Shown here: one piece after another, positions 43,513 to 55,482 of the stretch
Numbering within the stretch: the stretch's first letter is position 1
How the letters are laid out: each line of letters opens with the position of its first letter
From: Tribonema minus
Lineage: Eukaryota > Sar > Xanthophyceae > Tribonematales > Tribonemataceae
Length of the DNA: 64,000 bases
NCBI GenBank assembly: GCA_017506865.1
Contig: JAFCMP010000006.1
Span: 372,001-436,000 of the forward strand
Direction of reading: 5' to 3'
Notes under the pieces: generated by a model
Told to the model about the DNA's origin: nothing
Seen by the model: the letters and a program-made list of their open reading frames with translations, nothing else
The model's database searches: none
Made by a program: the position numbers and the translations under genes

Positions 43513-46500
43513 ATGGTCATTCCCGGCGCCACCAGGTGCCTGGCCCTCTGCGGCGCAGCTGCGCACATGCAGGCCATGGCCTTCATCACACCGCACGCAC
43601 CGCACAGGCAGACTCATGTCATGTCAGCTGTGGCACCGGCAATGGAGACAGGTGTCAATCTGGCGCCGAAGAGGGCGGATCCCAGGACCTGGTTTGGAGC
43701 TCTGCAGCAGCAAGCCGCCACGCCAGCGCCATTTCGGGAACTTGCCAGGTAGGTGTGAAAGGAACAAAGCCGAATCCTGCACCAAGATCGTATTGCAATG
43801 TGCCGCTGTCGCCACAGTTTCAAGCGTGCTTGCTGATACCGCTGCCGGCTGATTGACCGTATCGATTCCTGGCTGCTTACGTGCTCCTATTAAAGCGTTG
43901 GTCTTAGCTGGTGTGAGCGTAGAATCCGGCTCAGGAGCGAGGCGCACAGGCAGATTGCGCAAGCCAGAGCTTGATGTTGCGAGCTGAACACACTTTTCGG
44001 TGCCCTGTTGTAGCTATAAACCCATCAGCTCACCACGGCGTGGCTTCTAAAGCGTCGTCGATCGCAGCTCTGACAGTTAAGATCGCTTGTGTGTTTGCAC
44101 ATGTGCAGCGCTGGAGCTGCGACGCTGGACGAAGTGGACTTGCCACACCGCAAGCAGGAGCCCTACCGGTACACAGATCTGGAGGCGATCTTCAGGCACA
44201 GGTACAGTGCCATATTGAAGCAGTTTCTGAAGCACTTCATAGGCAACTTTGGTCTCGATCTTTACTGAGCCAGAAAAAATGGATGAGTGAAGCTCTGCGG
44301 TGGTCGTCATTCACTATGTATAAACCCTATTAACGTTTATTGTCAATAAGCTGAGCGGATGCTGCGGCACTTCTGTTGCGTCTTTGACGTCACTGGTGTT
44401 TGTTGCATGAAGTCCCCATGCGGTACAGCAGGGCTGATGTGAACCTGTCCACAGCAACAGTGCTGAGCGATGGCTTCATCTCTGTGATTTGGTCGAGCAA
44501 TGCTGTTGTAGACTTATGCATCTTCTGTAGTTCAACATGTGTTGACCAGGAAGCAATGGCATTTATTCAGGGCATGGTGCTGCTGTGCACTACTTCATTG
44601 AGTGGCTGACGGCGTGCTGCACGTAATGCAGTGCTGCGCCGCATTTGCAACAACTCCGCACATGCCTTTGCTTGTTTAGAGCACAGATCATGCATCAAAT
44701 GCTCAGCTCAACCGCTTCTCCCCCTTCCCCACAGTTACGACGCAACGGCAGGGTTGCCCGTGTCCCAGGAATTTGCGCAAAAATACCTATCTGAGGCGAG
44801 CAAAGGGCAGCAGCTGGTGTTTGTGAATGGGCGTTTCAATGCGCAGCTCAGCGACACGTCTGCTGTGCCGGAGGGCGTGTATGTGGGCAGCGCGCTGGGG
44901 GCGGGGGAGCATCAGGCAGCTGTCATGGGAGTGCTGGTGAGAGGCTTTTGAGGCTTGAGTTGTGTGTGACTCTTTGCTTGAAGGTGTTCATCGCTTGCTG
45001 CTTGAGAGCATCGGGCGGTTCTTGTATCATGCTGTCACAAAGCAACACCTCGCTCCGATTTGTTATAGTGCATGCTTGTATTCAGATACCATTTGGCAGG
45101 CGCAAGTGCTGGTGAAGATTACGTGGAGCTGCAACAAGCGGATCGCATGAGTCAATGCACTAGAGAAGCTTGTGGAATGCCCGAGCTCCAAGCTGTTCTG
45201 CTAGCTGTTGCCAGGTAGATGTTGAAGGCTTGCCATTTTGAACTGTCAAAGTATTATTGAGGACACCGTCACGCTCACGGCAAAGCATCACATGGCAGCG
45301 CAGGCATACTGCCTTGCCAGCTCACCCCCCAGCGCGGCATGATGCAATGCCACAATGTGTGACGATTTAACATGACTCGGTGCTCTGCAACACAACACTT
45401 GAAAGTAGGTCATACCATGCATGTTGCAGGTTAGCTGCTCATGTTTTCCAGCACATCTGAGTGTCTGATGAGAGTGCCACTAACGTCAGTGCGTCTCATG
45501 AGTGCATTTTATGCAGGACGCGTGGCTTTCTATACCTCACTGCATGCAGAGGTGCACACCTGATTGAACATGAGTCAACTCCCTTATTTGGCAAGCATGA
45601 GTGGCTTCGAGAGCACTCACTTAAAGCAGGTACCACAGTACAACTGTACAGCAGATGATGCCACACAATCATACCATCGCAATTGTCCTGTACAATCAAG
45701 CACGAAGAACATGTCTGGAATGTAAGTAATATCATGCAATGCGATTGGGGGTTGTGTAAGGGCGTGCACCTTACATGAACTGCCAAAATGCAACGCACAT
45801 AGACATTGCGCCAATACCCCATACATGTATGTTGTTTATATACTCTATTACCACGCGACATCAACACTTCAACTTCAACATAGAGTGTATCACGCCCCAC
45901 TCCCCTCTGTTATGCTAAGCTTTGTGCTTTGCATCCCCTGCCGCACTCCCCGCCCCACACCGCTGCATCGCTCAGGACCACCTGCCTGAAGTGGGGGCCA
46001 ACAAGAACACGTGCCAGGGGTCTTTGCCCTTTGCAGCTCTCAACCAGGCGTGCTTCGCCGATGCTGCTGCCGTGGTCATCCCGCCCAACGTCACCGTGGA
46101 GCAGCCTATCCAAGTGCTGTTTGTCACGCACGCGCCGAAGGAGAATGAGGGTGCGTTGACATTTACACAGGGGCGGTCGACGCAGACGCAGTTGCGTAGA
46201 CGCAGTTGCGAGGCTGGAACCTCAACTTCAACAGTGTGGCCAGTTTTGAGCCGCTCGCCCAGGTTGCCTTCGTGTTGCTGCCGCGTGATAGCCACTGCTG
46301 CAGGTCAGATTGGGCCCTTTCAGCCATTGTTGGAGGCTGCAACGTCAGTGATCATGCGCACAATCATGCGTTGCTGCTTGCTGTATGGTCAATGCGCATG
46401 CGAACGAAATACATATGGTGCTCATCCCCTCGCAATGGCGCTGTTGCAAAGGCCCCGCAGACCCACAGCGAGCACGGACACGAATGCGGCCTTTTGCGCG

Positions 46501-49500
46501 TCCCTGAGCAGCCATGACAGAATCGACCTCTATGGACTCTCACGCGCTGCTGTTGGCGCTCCGCGCAACTGCTCTCGCAGGTGGCGAGGGGGGGGCGATC
46601 TGCCATCCGCGGCTGGCGATCGTTGCGGGGGAGGGGTCGAGCGCCCTGGTCATGCAGTCGTATGTGGGGGAGGGGGACTACTTTGCCAACTGCGTGACGC
46701 GCAGCGTTGTGGGCAAGGGGGCGAAACTGTCGCACACGCACTCCCAGGAGCAGAGCGCCAGCGCTCAGCACCTGGATACCGTGGTGGCGGACCTGGCGGA
46801 GGAGGCGGTGTACTCGCTCAGCATGGTGGCGTGCGGAGGGCTGTTTGCACGCTCTAACATTCAGGTGCGCCCTCAAGCGGTATCCATGATACTCGTTGAA
46901 GTACCTGAAATGTATGTCTAATATGTACATGTATAGGCAGAGGCGGTGTACTCGCTGAGCATGGTGGCGTGCGGCGGGCTGTTCGCGCGCTCCAATATCT
47001 AGGTACGCGGGTGTATGTGCATACATTCGTGAACCACACTCAAAATATATAGATACCAGAGGGAGGAGGGAGGAGACGTAGTTTGCTGAGCAACCGGGCT
47101 TTCTGCGCGCTCCAACTTTCAGGTGCGCCCACAACTGTTGTGCGTGATGAATGTGGAAGTACGTAAAATTCATGTCAAGTGTATGCATGTATAGGCAGAA
47201 GACGTACCCGCTGAGCATAATGGGGTCAATGGCGCGCTCCAACATCCAGGTACACACACAATGATATGCACTTGCGTGAAATGAGTATTTCAGTAGCACG
47301 CCATATACAATAAACGATACGGTTGTTACACAGCTTGCTCAAGTACATAGGTAGTTTGTACACACGCAACGTATGTAGAGGGCATGTTACAAACTTTCAA
47401 AGTATATTCAAGTACTTTGTCTCGCATAGGTGCGCTGCAAGCGTCCACGTTGCTGAAGTGAACACCGCTGAGTGTTTTGCAAAGTCACCAAAGCGGCCAT
47501 GTCCCACTGATGATGGTGTCATATGCTACTAGCAGGTCCCTGTATGCCCAGGTATCATGTCTGCTCTCAATGCATACCTGTGTCACGAAGATTGCGTCAC
47601 CATCTAGCGTGCAAGTCAAATGCAACTAGAAGTACATCGAGGCATACATCATCAATAGATGCAGGTGGAACTGCAAGGACGGGCTTGTGCTTTGCGACCG
47701 TTGCATGAGGTACGAACCCCAACTGTGACTCTCCATGAATTGCACACAACTGCAGGAACACAGCAGCTATGCTACGATCACCTCTGTTTGTGCATGATAT
47801 CTGTTTGAAGACTCCTTGGCCCTACTCAAAAGACCCCTCACGTTTTGGAATGTTTCTTGGACAACCACGGGGGAGCTCACTGGTGCAACGGCACGCTGCT
47901 GCTTTGCGGCAGTGCTCTGAACAACCCTTCCTGCTGAGGCCAAACTTAAACGTCAACATCAAATTACAATGCCATACCCAATTCGAATGCAACGCGCAGC
48001 CGGCAATTACAAAAACGCCGCAGCAGCGCTCCGTGCGACACAACTTCCGGCCTCATCTCGCCTTATTATCAACTTCAAGTAGTTGCCAAGCAGGTGTGAC
48101 AGCGACTCGTGTTTGAGGCCTCAAGCTCCCACTGACCCGCGCTTTCTCTGCGCACAATTGTTGATCTACGGTCAGGTGGAGCTGACCGGCGCCAAGGCGC
48201 GCTGCAACCTCAACGCGGCGGCGCTTTGCTCCGGCGACCTAGCCTTTGACCTACACGTTTACGCAGTCGTGACAGTACCACTCTGCCCGCTGTGATGCTT
48301 CTCTTGAAAGTAGTGTTGTCTGTTCAGGTGGAGCTCACCGGCGCAAAGGCGCACTGCAACCTCAACGCGGCAGCGCTCTGCTCCGGCATAGCCTTTATCA
48401 TATATTTAGGCATAACACTACACCTCAACCCCAACACTTTCAAGCCTGACCCTAGTGTGATGCTTTTTTCCCCTCAAAATTGTTCTTGTCCGTTCAGGTG
48501 GAGCTCAATGGCGCCAAGGCGCACTGCAACCTCAACGCGGCAGCGCTCTGCTCCGGCGACCAGTCTGTGGACTTCCACACGCAGATGGGGCACGCCGCGC
48601 CGGACACCACCATGGAGCAGCAGCACCGCAACATTGTGGCGGACTCCTCCGACTGCATCTTCAAGGGGCGCGTGCGCGTCGATGGCATTGCTCAGGTGGG
48701 TGATATGTATACTTGAAGTCGGAAACTTCAAGGGGCGGATTCAAGACTCATCTAAAACATATAGAAGACGTTCAAGGGGCACATGCGCGTGGATGGCATT
48801 GCTCAAGTGGGTGTCACCACTGTGTGCCAGTAAAACATATCGAGTTTCAGGTGGACAGGCCTCGTGTTACTATCATCACATGGAGCTGCCATGACAGTTG
48901 TAGCCAACTCCCAGGTGGAAGATGGGAACCCAGAACATGTAGAGATTGTGGTGGACAAGCCTCGGGTTACGCGATCAGAACAGTGAGATGCGATGACAGT
49001 TCTAACCCGCAGGTGCAAGCTTTTTGTGGCTGAACTCTGAGTTGTGACAGGTGTGAGGTGTCGCTGCATTTGAGCAAGTGGGTCGCTCGTAAATGGGGCG
49101 CGAAAAGCCCACTCATCTCGGAATGCACTTGGTGCAGCAGCACTCCTTCTCCGTGAAGAGATTGTACTGGTAGAATTTCAGGTGCACAAGCCTCGTGTTG
49201 CGCAATCGGAACGGTGAGATGCAATTACAGTTCTAGCGCGCAGGTGCAAGTGACGGTAGTGGGTGGTGGAGTGTTGGGCTGTTATGGGTGGCCGAATATC
49301 GGGTTGTGACGGAGACGAGCTGTCGCTGCAGTTGAGCAAGATCGCCACGCTAGCGACAACAGACAAGGTCGACGCGTTGTAAAGCGATGCCATGCGCCTG
49401 TGTCGTGCCACCGATTGCAGTGCATTTTGAGCTGCAATGCTCGTCTGCACATTTCGAGCATCTGCTCCTTCTTTATCATACTTCAAGTACTTGAAGTCGC

Positions 49501-51622
49501 ATCTGCGAACACAGCAGCTCGCGCAGTTAGTGCCGGGAGACTCTGTGCCACATGCAGGGGCTCCGGGGCAGTTGTGAGCATGACACGCAGTTCAGCAAGT
49601 GTTATCGGCGGTTCAGCAAGTGCAGTGGCGATCTCTGCGCTGCACGGGGGCAGTTCAGCAAGTGTTACAGGCAGTTCAGCAAGTGCGACACAGTGGCGAT
49701 CTCTGCACACACGCCAGCCCCGTGGCCTCAGAACAGGCTGATACTCTCAGCAATGCTAGTGACAGCAATGTAATAATGTGTTAATGCGTGCCATGCATCA
49801 TCATCATTATCGTCATCGCCGCCGCTGTTCTATTCTCTGGCGCCTCAGGAAACGGACGCGCAACGTCAAAACTGCTGCGTAACCCACTCCGTGCTGCGAT
49901 GCTTGACTGCCTCGTAACTTCTACTTCTGAAGTAGCACATCAGGCGAGAGTAACAGCGATGTGTGCTGGTGCTCTATCGCCGCTGTTTCTTTGCTTCGAC
50001 ATTTGCAGGGTACGGACGCACACCAGCTGTGCCGCACGCTCATGCTGTCGGACCGCGCGCGCGTGACTGCCATGCCCAGCCTCGAGATCACTGCGGACGA
50101 CGTCAAGTGCGCACACGGCGCCACCGTCGCTGATCTCGACGAGGTGAATAAACAGTGAAGTTCGTCCGTGCACTGTATACTTGAAGTTACATGCAATGCA
50201 CACATGTCACTCAGCATGGCACTTGAGGGCGCAAGGTGGTTTGAGATCACCGCGGACGACGTCAAGTGCGCGCACGGGGCCACCGTCTCGGATCTGGACG
50301 AGGTAAACTTCACTGCAAACTTGAAGTTACATGAAGAGCGTCGCATCTCACTTAGTATAGGACTTGACGGCGCAAGGCACTTTGAGATCACCGCGGACGA
50401 CGCCAGGTGCGCGCGCGTCGCCACCGTCGCAAATCTGCACAAGTTAAATTTGAGGTTTAGCACTAATATAATAGCCTCGAAGGCAGATGTGAAGTTCACC
50501 CATGTGCTCTATGGACTTGAGGTTGCATGAAGTGGAGTCATGCCATTGACTGTCACGAAGTGCCGATGTCTGTTGCGTACGCGACGCACTCGTTGCTGGC
50601 CTGCCTGAATGTTTGTCTGGGTGCAGTGCTGCACAACCATCCATCTATCGGCATACCCCACCCTCATGCTCATGCTTTGTGTGCCGCGCTCCCGTGTGCA
50701 CAGGAGAGCCTGTTCTACCTGGGCTGCAGGGGCATCAACGCCGCGGAAGCGCGTGCGCTGGTGATCAAGGGGTTCGCCTTCGACATGATCAAGGCTCTGC
50801 CGGACACCAATCTGCAGGTATGTATCTTCACACACTGTGCATGCAACACCCCTGATGTGAAATTTCAACAGTGTGTGAGTAGGACACAATGCTCTTCATA
50901 GAGCAGGACACAATTACCATAGTGCACTCTAACGTTTTCCTAGGACTTATCCCCCGCCCGCAGGGTCATGATATCTACAATTCTGGTAGTATCGTAACGA
51001 GGCTTGCTGCTGATATGCTGTACACTCACAGCTGCCAGTCCTTATTAGCAACTGCTGCATGGGGCTGCTACAGCATTATTGGTGCCACCTGCTGCAACCA
51101 TTCATGATGTGGAAGCTTGCATGCGCACAAATTGCCAATTTGCTAACCAACAGTTGGCTTCACTCAGTGTGTCATACAATACGCCATGCATGAATGCGTC
51201 ATTTGAAAAGCGCTCTTTTGAAGAGTGGCAAACCCTCTGTTTAGCATGCTGGCAGCGCTTTGGCAACCGATGCGGGCCTGGGATGTGCGCGCATTAACCT
51301 CAAGACACACCTCAACGCCTTCGCTGACAGTGTTCACACCGCCTTTGCCTGCCGCACATGTACTTGTTTATTAATTCTCGCTCAGGGCGCGAAAAAGCCC
51401 AGGTAGTGGATGTCCATGGAGTTGCAACCAGAATCAACACATGTCTCTGTGAGCACCTTGAAAATGTCTCAATGCGCATTGCCAATCACTTCTAAACGAC
51501 ATCGCCATATGGCTCATGTACACACATTTGTCCTGCAGGCGCGCGTGCTGGAGAAGCTCATCTCGATGACGCCCAAGTCGAGCCGCGCTGTCACTGCGGA
51601 GGGCGCGTTCTCATCAATATGA
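43513..51622 (+). CDS. SUFD: SufD, Fe-S cluster assembly scaffold protein (chloroplast)
   Basis: Member of the SufBCD complex that builds Fe-S clusters; in plants it is plastidial. Nine exons read in phase: 43513-43748, 44109-44201, 44735-44936, 45976-46150, 46581-46864, 48498-48695, 50009-50143, 50704-50817 and 51539-51622, about 506 residues. The first exon is a basic, Ala-rich transit-like peptide. Then come LPHRKQEPYRYTDLEAIF, QQLVFVNGRFNAQLSD, PFAALNQACFADAA, NVTVEQPIQVLFVTHAP, CHPRLAIVAGEG, the beta-helix part (GAKAHCNLNAAALCSGDQ; MGHAAPDTTMEQQHRNIV), and the C-terminal LEITADDVKCAHGATV, with the conserved Cys-x-His near the SufB contact, then LFYLGCRGINAAEARAL. Length and order match the family. 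A UGUAA word follows the stop at 51747. Three exons have decayed edge copies in flanking introns. Confidence 0.97.
46937..47249 (+). repeat. Three decayed copies of the SufD exon-5 tail
   Basis: Copies at 46937-47002, 47058-47122 and 47195-47249 repeat the last 60-65 bp of exon 5 (GCGGTGTACTCGCTGAGCAT and CGCGCTCCAA), each with its donor (CTAGGTACGC, CAGGTGCGCC, CAGGTACACA). The first copy has TAG in place of the exon's final CAG; the later two are more decayed. The spacers share GTATGCATGTATAGGCAGA-like sequence. Confidence 0.88.
48165..48400 (+). repeat. Two copies of the SufD exon-6 head
   Basis: Acceptor plus the first 60-65 bp of exon 6 (GGCGCCAAGGCGC and CTCAACGCGGC) recur at 48176 and 48328, upstream of the intact exon at 48498. 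Similarity stops after CTCCGGC. The copies have acceptors but no matching donor. Confidence 0.88.
48728..48815 (+). repeat. Copies of the SufD exon-6 tail
   Basis: TTCAAGGGGCACATGCGCGT and GATGGCATTGCTCAAGTGGG at 48771-48811 repeat the end of exon 6 and its donor. A shorter fragment (CTTCAAGGGGCGGATTC) lies at 48728. Confidence 0.8.
49560..49700 (+). repeat. GGCAGTTCAGCAAGTG short tandem repeat in a SufD intron
   Basis: The block GCAGTTCAGCAAGTG or a close variant recurs about five times between 49585 and 49695, interleaved with CAGTGGCGATCTCTGC. Non-coding; it lies in intron 6. Confidence 0.75.
50240..50442 (+). repeat. Two copies of the SufD exon-7 tail
   Basis: Copies at 50240-50302 and 50381-50442 repeat the last 60 bp of exon 7 (GAGATCACCGCGGACGACG) with the donor (GAGGTAAACT in the first; lost, AAGTTAAATT, in the second). 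Each unit also carries an ACTTGAAGTTACATG word or its relic from the intron. Confidence 0.9.
51365..51400 (-). mobile_element. Second GGGCTTTTTCGCGCCC tail
   Basis: The same 33-bp sequence as at 40907-40941, in the last SufD intron. The left flank is ATGTACTTG; no clear target duplication on the right. Identity of the two copies points to recent insertion. Confidence 0.7.
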
Positions 51623-52235
51623 GAACTTGCATACAAGAACACCGATACAAGAACGCCCTTTTTGACGCGCGTCTGCTGGGATTTACTACGGGCCATCCTG
51701 TGCAGCGCTTGGTGCAGTTGGCGCATGGCAACGCAGCGGCACTGTGTGTAATATGATTTTTCTGATGCTGTTCGATGGCCTTCACACGTGCACTGCTGTG
51801 CTGCTTCTGTGGCTGCTTGCAACTATGGGTGACTGTTGCCCGTGTGACATGAGCGTTTGGACCAACGCCAGTGCACGCAAGTGGAACTGGCATTGGCGGC
51901 TATCACGATCAGACTTTGCTTTGGCATACTTCGAGGTACATGACATAGATGTGCAGCCCATGGTCCAATGCCGCATTTGCAGTTCCGCACACAGCTGTGT
52001 AGTCAATCAGCCAGAAACAGATGAGATGTGAAGCATTATGGGAGACAAAGCACCGACACATGAGTCATGGGAGACAAGGCGCCATGCACCAACGGTATGT
52101 AGGCACTGTCATCTGTTGTTCATTGTTGCCCCATAGCAGTGGCATGTGCAATGAGTCAATGAGCCTGTCAGCTTCGCTCTGTTGTATCAGGGCTCTGGCG
52201 GTCACCAGTGCGTGTAGCTTTTGAGTGCTGCAGGC
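51623..52235. other. SufD downstream region, no gene seen
   Basis: Contains the likely SufD polyadenylation word TGTAA at 51747-51751; otherwise nothing supported. Confidence 0.5.
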
Positions 52236-52236
52236 G

Positions 52237-54511
52237 TCAGTCGCGGCAGCACGTCTCAGCTACCATCACAATCCCCCTGTAATTGTAGGTTACGATCAGG
52301 TCATGCACCATGCCACTGGTGACAGACATGGGACCCTGTCTGCAAGAAAACCGCAGCGGGCACTGCTCGCTGCGCTGTGAGGCTTTGTGTTGCTCACGCC
52401 ATTGGTCCTCAGACTCCACTATGATGAAAGGCAAGCACGCTCTGGTCACTGCGCCAGGTGGTGTCCGCTTGGGCTCAAACTATTACGGTAGGCATCACAT
52501 GGTCGCAGTTTGCGCGCAGTCTCTGGCGCCTGACAACCCCTGTACGTTGCAAGAAACTAAGTGCCGCCGCCTGCCATGCACGCGTCGCGGCTGCGCTGGC
52601 TGGCAATCCGTGACACATGCATGGCCTTCAGCCAGGCTTGCTCGGCGGCTCCAGCGCTGGCGCGATGCAGTAGCGCTTCACCATTCGCTTCTCATACTTC
52701 TCGGTCACCTCAGGAACCCTGCGCAGTAGTGACAGCGTTGGAGTGAGAATTGTCCGCGATGCGGTTTGTGAGCCATGGACAGCTTGCGTGTGCTGAGCAG
52801 ATGTGGGAGGTGGTGCACCAGGTGATCACTGCGTATGCATGCAGCGGTGTGTCGTGCGACTGCAGACAGTGCTCCGAGTAGCGTTTGGAGACGGGGCGGT
52901 ACGTATGTAGCAGTTCAACAGTCAGCAGGTACCCTAGCAGCGGCAGGCCCTGCCCCGCCGCCACCGACTGAAGACATACTTAACTACATGCGTCGCGTGC
53001 ATCGGACGAACCGTCTCTTGTTTCGATGCCCCGCCGCCAAAAGTGTGTATGCCTTCGTACGCAACCACCTGTATATACAAGCAGTAGCGCCGCACACGAT
53101 TGCAGGCGCAGCAGTTCACCCCCGCAGCCACCGACTTGGTGATAGAAGTATCAGATACAGACGCCGCGTGCATCAAATACAGACGTCGCGTGCATTGGAC
53201 GAGCCCGCTCTTGTCTCGATGCCGCCGAGACGGTGTATGCCTTCCTATGCAACCACATGTAGTCTATATACAGGCAGTAACGTCGCACAACTGCAGGCGA
53301 TGAGCGCGCGGCACTGCACACGGGACTGAGCGCTGATGCGAGGCGCTTAGGGTTAGGCTTAGCACAATTAGGGTTAGCACATGACAGCACGCTTGCGCCT
53401 CACACACAGTACGCCAGTGCTGCAGATGCCAAGGAAACTGGTCGTTCCAGAGGCCTTCAAAGCCTTGATGCCTTCCGCACCCTGCGCCACACGGAGAGTC
53501 ATGGCGCTCTTGACCCTGAAGGACCACCCGTGGTGAAGAGTGGCCAAGAGAGGTCGCAGCAATGAATTTAAATCTAATTGGTGAGCATTCAAACCACTCT
53601 TTTCAAAACTGATCTTCATGAAATAAAAAAAATTGGACAAAAACATTTAGCTGGCAACTATCTAAAAATTAATTCAATAGCTTCAAAAGTTTCAATCCAC
53701 TACGAGCAGGCGACACGCAGGCTTGCCTGTCCCTCCAGATCTGCTTCTGCTCCGGCGACATGCTGCTCCACTTTGCGAGTCGCTGTTGCTTGGACAGATG
53801 TTTCGCGCCTTTGTAGCCGAAGTGTTCCGCAGACACAAACACCTGGTTCCCAACCTGCATCGCAACACGAGCAAACAGCAACGACCATTTTTGTAATAGT
53901 CGAGGCCATACGCACACATTCGCCATGCAGGGACCACAGTCACAAGTGTGGGTGTAACTGCAGCTATATCAGGGTTCACGATGCACGAGGTGTATCATCA
54001 GAGGCGCACAGGGCGGCAAGTGTTCCGCCGTATGAATCGAGCCAGGCGCGCACGAACAGCACCATGTGACAAGCCACGTATGCCAGCTGCTGCTGTCACT
54101 TTCGATCAGCCGTAACAGACACGTGCTGCTCTCTGACAAGCCGCGGTCCGGCACTACACATGCCGGTGCGCATTGCAGACAGGCGCAGATGTCACCCAGG
54201 CGAGCGATGCACAGCACCGCCAAACTTCAACACAGAGTCACGGACTTCGCCACAAATTGGTGCTGATGTCAGCACGCATCCATACGTTCATACAGACAGC
54301 AGCAATGGAGAAAGCGACGCTGCTTGCCTTGGGCGGCAACGGCCCGGGGTCCGTGGGGTCGGTGCCCTTCTTAGGCAGCGCGTCGTTGTCTTCGGTGGGG
54401 AAGCGCTCAGCGTTTAGGCGGTCGGCGTCAAATGGCATCACGCCCTCGCGTTTCATGCGCGCCGCACCCGTGAGCCACACGTGCCGCATGCGCGGATCCA
54501 TGGCCTCCCAC
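52237..54511 (-). CDS. Unrecognised gene, HMG-box-like segment possible
   Basis: Exons that agree in phase: 54511-54328, 53854-53727, 53515-53413 and one from 52949 leftward. The first contains MDPRMRHVWLTGAARMKREG and ends in a GC donor (AAG, then GCAAGC), although a GT donor 54 bp later is also possible. The second contains FVSAEHFGYKGAKHLSKQQR and KWSSMSPEQKQIWRD and also ends in GCAAGC. The third contains TLRVAQGAEGIKALKASG. The WSSMSPEQKQxW pattern recalls HMG-box helix 2, but the rest does not fit well. The 3' end is unresolved: stops near 52728, 52651 (ends APALEPPSKPG) and 52237 (ends VTYNYRGIVMVAETCCRD) are all possible. The start is not certain; the ATG at 54503 is a candidate. Confidence 0.5.
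52985..53300. repeat. About 190-bp degenerate tandem duplication
   Basis: CGTCGCGTGCATYGGACGA, TTGTYTCGATGCC and GCAACCACMTGTA blocks recur in the same order, first near 52991-53110 and again near 53185-53300. Intronic or intergenic in the unrecognised gene. Confidence 0.7.
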
Positions 54512-54624
54512 CTGGCATGGGGGTGTGCGTGGGGGGGGGGGCAGGGGTGTGTGAAATGAGCGCTGGTTTGTAGCAGTCAGGTTAAACTTAAAGTTGTGCA
54601 CTTGACGTTGCAGTTATATTCAAG

Positions 54625-54710
54625 ATCTGTTTCATGCGCGCCGCGTTTGTAAGCCACACGTGCCGCATGCGCGGATCCATGGCCTCCCACCTGGCATGGG
54701 GGGGTGGTGG
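54625..54710 (-). repeat. Decayed copy of an exon head upstream of the intact exon
   Basis: CATGCCAGGTGGGAGGCCAT, then GGATCCGCGCATGCGGCACG recurs here as at 54516-54440, including the acceptor. Similarity ends after the block matching AARMK. The flanks carry long G-runs (54532 and 54721). Confidence 0.85.
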
Positions 54711-54711
54711 T

Positions 54712-55482
54712 GTGTGTGTGTGGGGGGGGGGGGGGTAGGTAGGGTATGCGTGCATAAGCGGGGGGGATGTTGGGGTGCATGACGGTGCGGTGGCGCATCT
54801 ACAAGTTATGACTGACTGCGTTTTGAGTAAAGCGAGACCGGTCGCGCCGATCCCATCTGCGACAGATGTGATATAAATACACAGGTGTGGCGCGCTGCTT
54901 CAAGGGATGATGTGGCTTGTGTCGCCGTTTGCACCGCAGCTCGCGGGCAGCGGATGCAGGCTGCCAGCAGCAAGACCACATTTGGTGTGCCTATGTTCCT
55001 GCGCAAAGGAGCCGATTCGCTGCTGTGTATCGTAGCCACGTAGAAAGCAGATTCAGGTATTGGAAGGCTGACCTACATCGAGGGGAAGTAGAGTGAGACA
55101 TCGGATGGCTCATGGATGTACACAAGTACATGAAATGGAATATGACTGCATGACACCAGTATATACAGATCAGCCCCCTGACTGGCTGTGACTGAAAGAC
55201 AATATACCGCGAAACCCTGATGGTGAGATCGTTGTGATGCGGTGTGCCACATGAATGTTGTCGTTAATAATAATAATAATTGATAATAGCGCGAGCGTAA
55301 TGCTCAGTGAATGAACGGGGGCATGACGCTTTTCCAAAAGGAAATAGCTGCTCATAAGAGACGCAGATGAAGGTACCAGTACAACCGCAGGTGACCAGAC
55401 AAAGACAATCGTCAGCAGCAATCAGCTCATGATAGATAATACGAAACTCGCGGTGTCAAAAGCCTTCAACATATCGCGTTGC
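54712..55482. other. No gene seen; TATA-like word
   Basis: Contains a poly-G run (54721-54735), a minus-strand TATTTATATCA near 54868-54880 that could be a core promoter for the gene to its left, and a TAA microsatellite at 55267-55281. Confidence 0.4.

Noticed and set aside
49560..49700. CRISPR-like array
   Set aside because: Units are irregular, spacers are not unique, and the context is a eukaryotic intron.
53727..53854. Firm call of an HMG-box protein
   Set aside because: Only the WSSMSPEQKQxW stretch is similar; the first helix and spacing of an HMG box are not evident.
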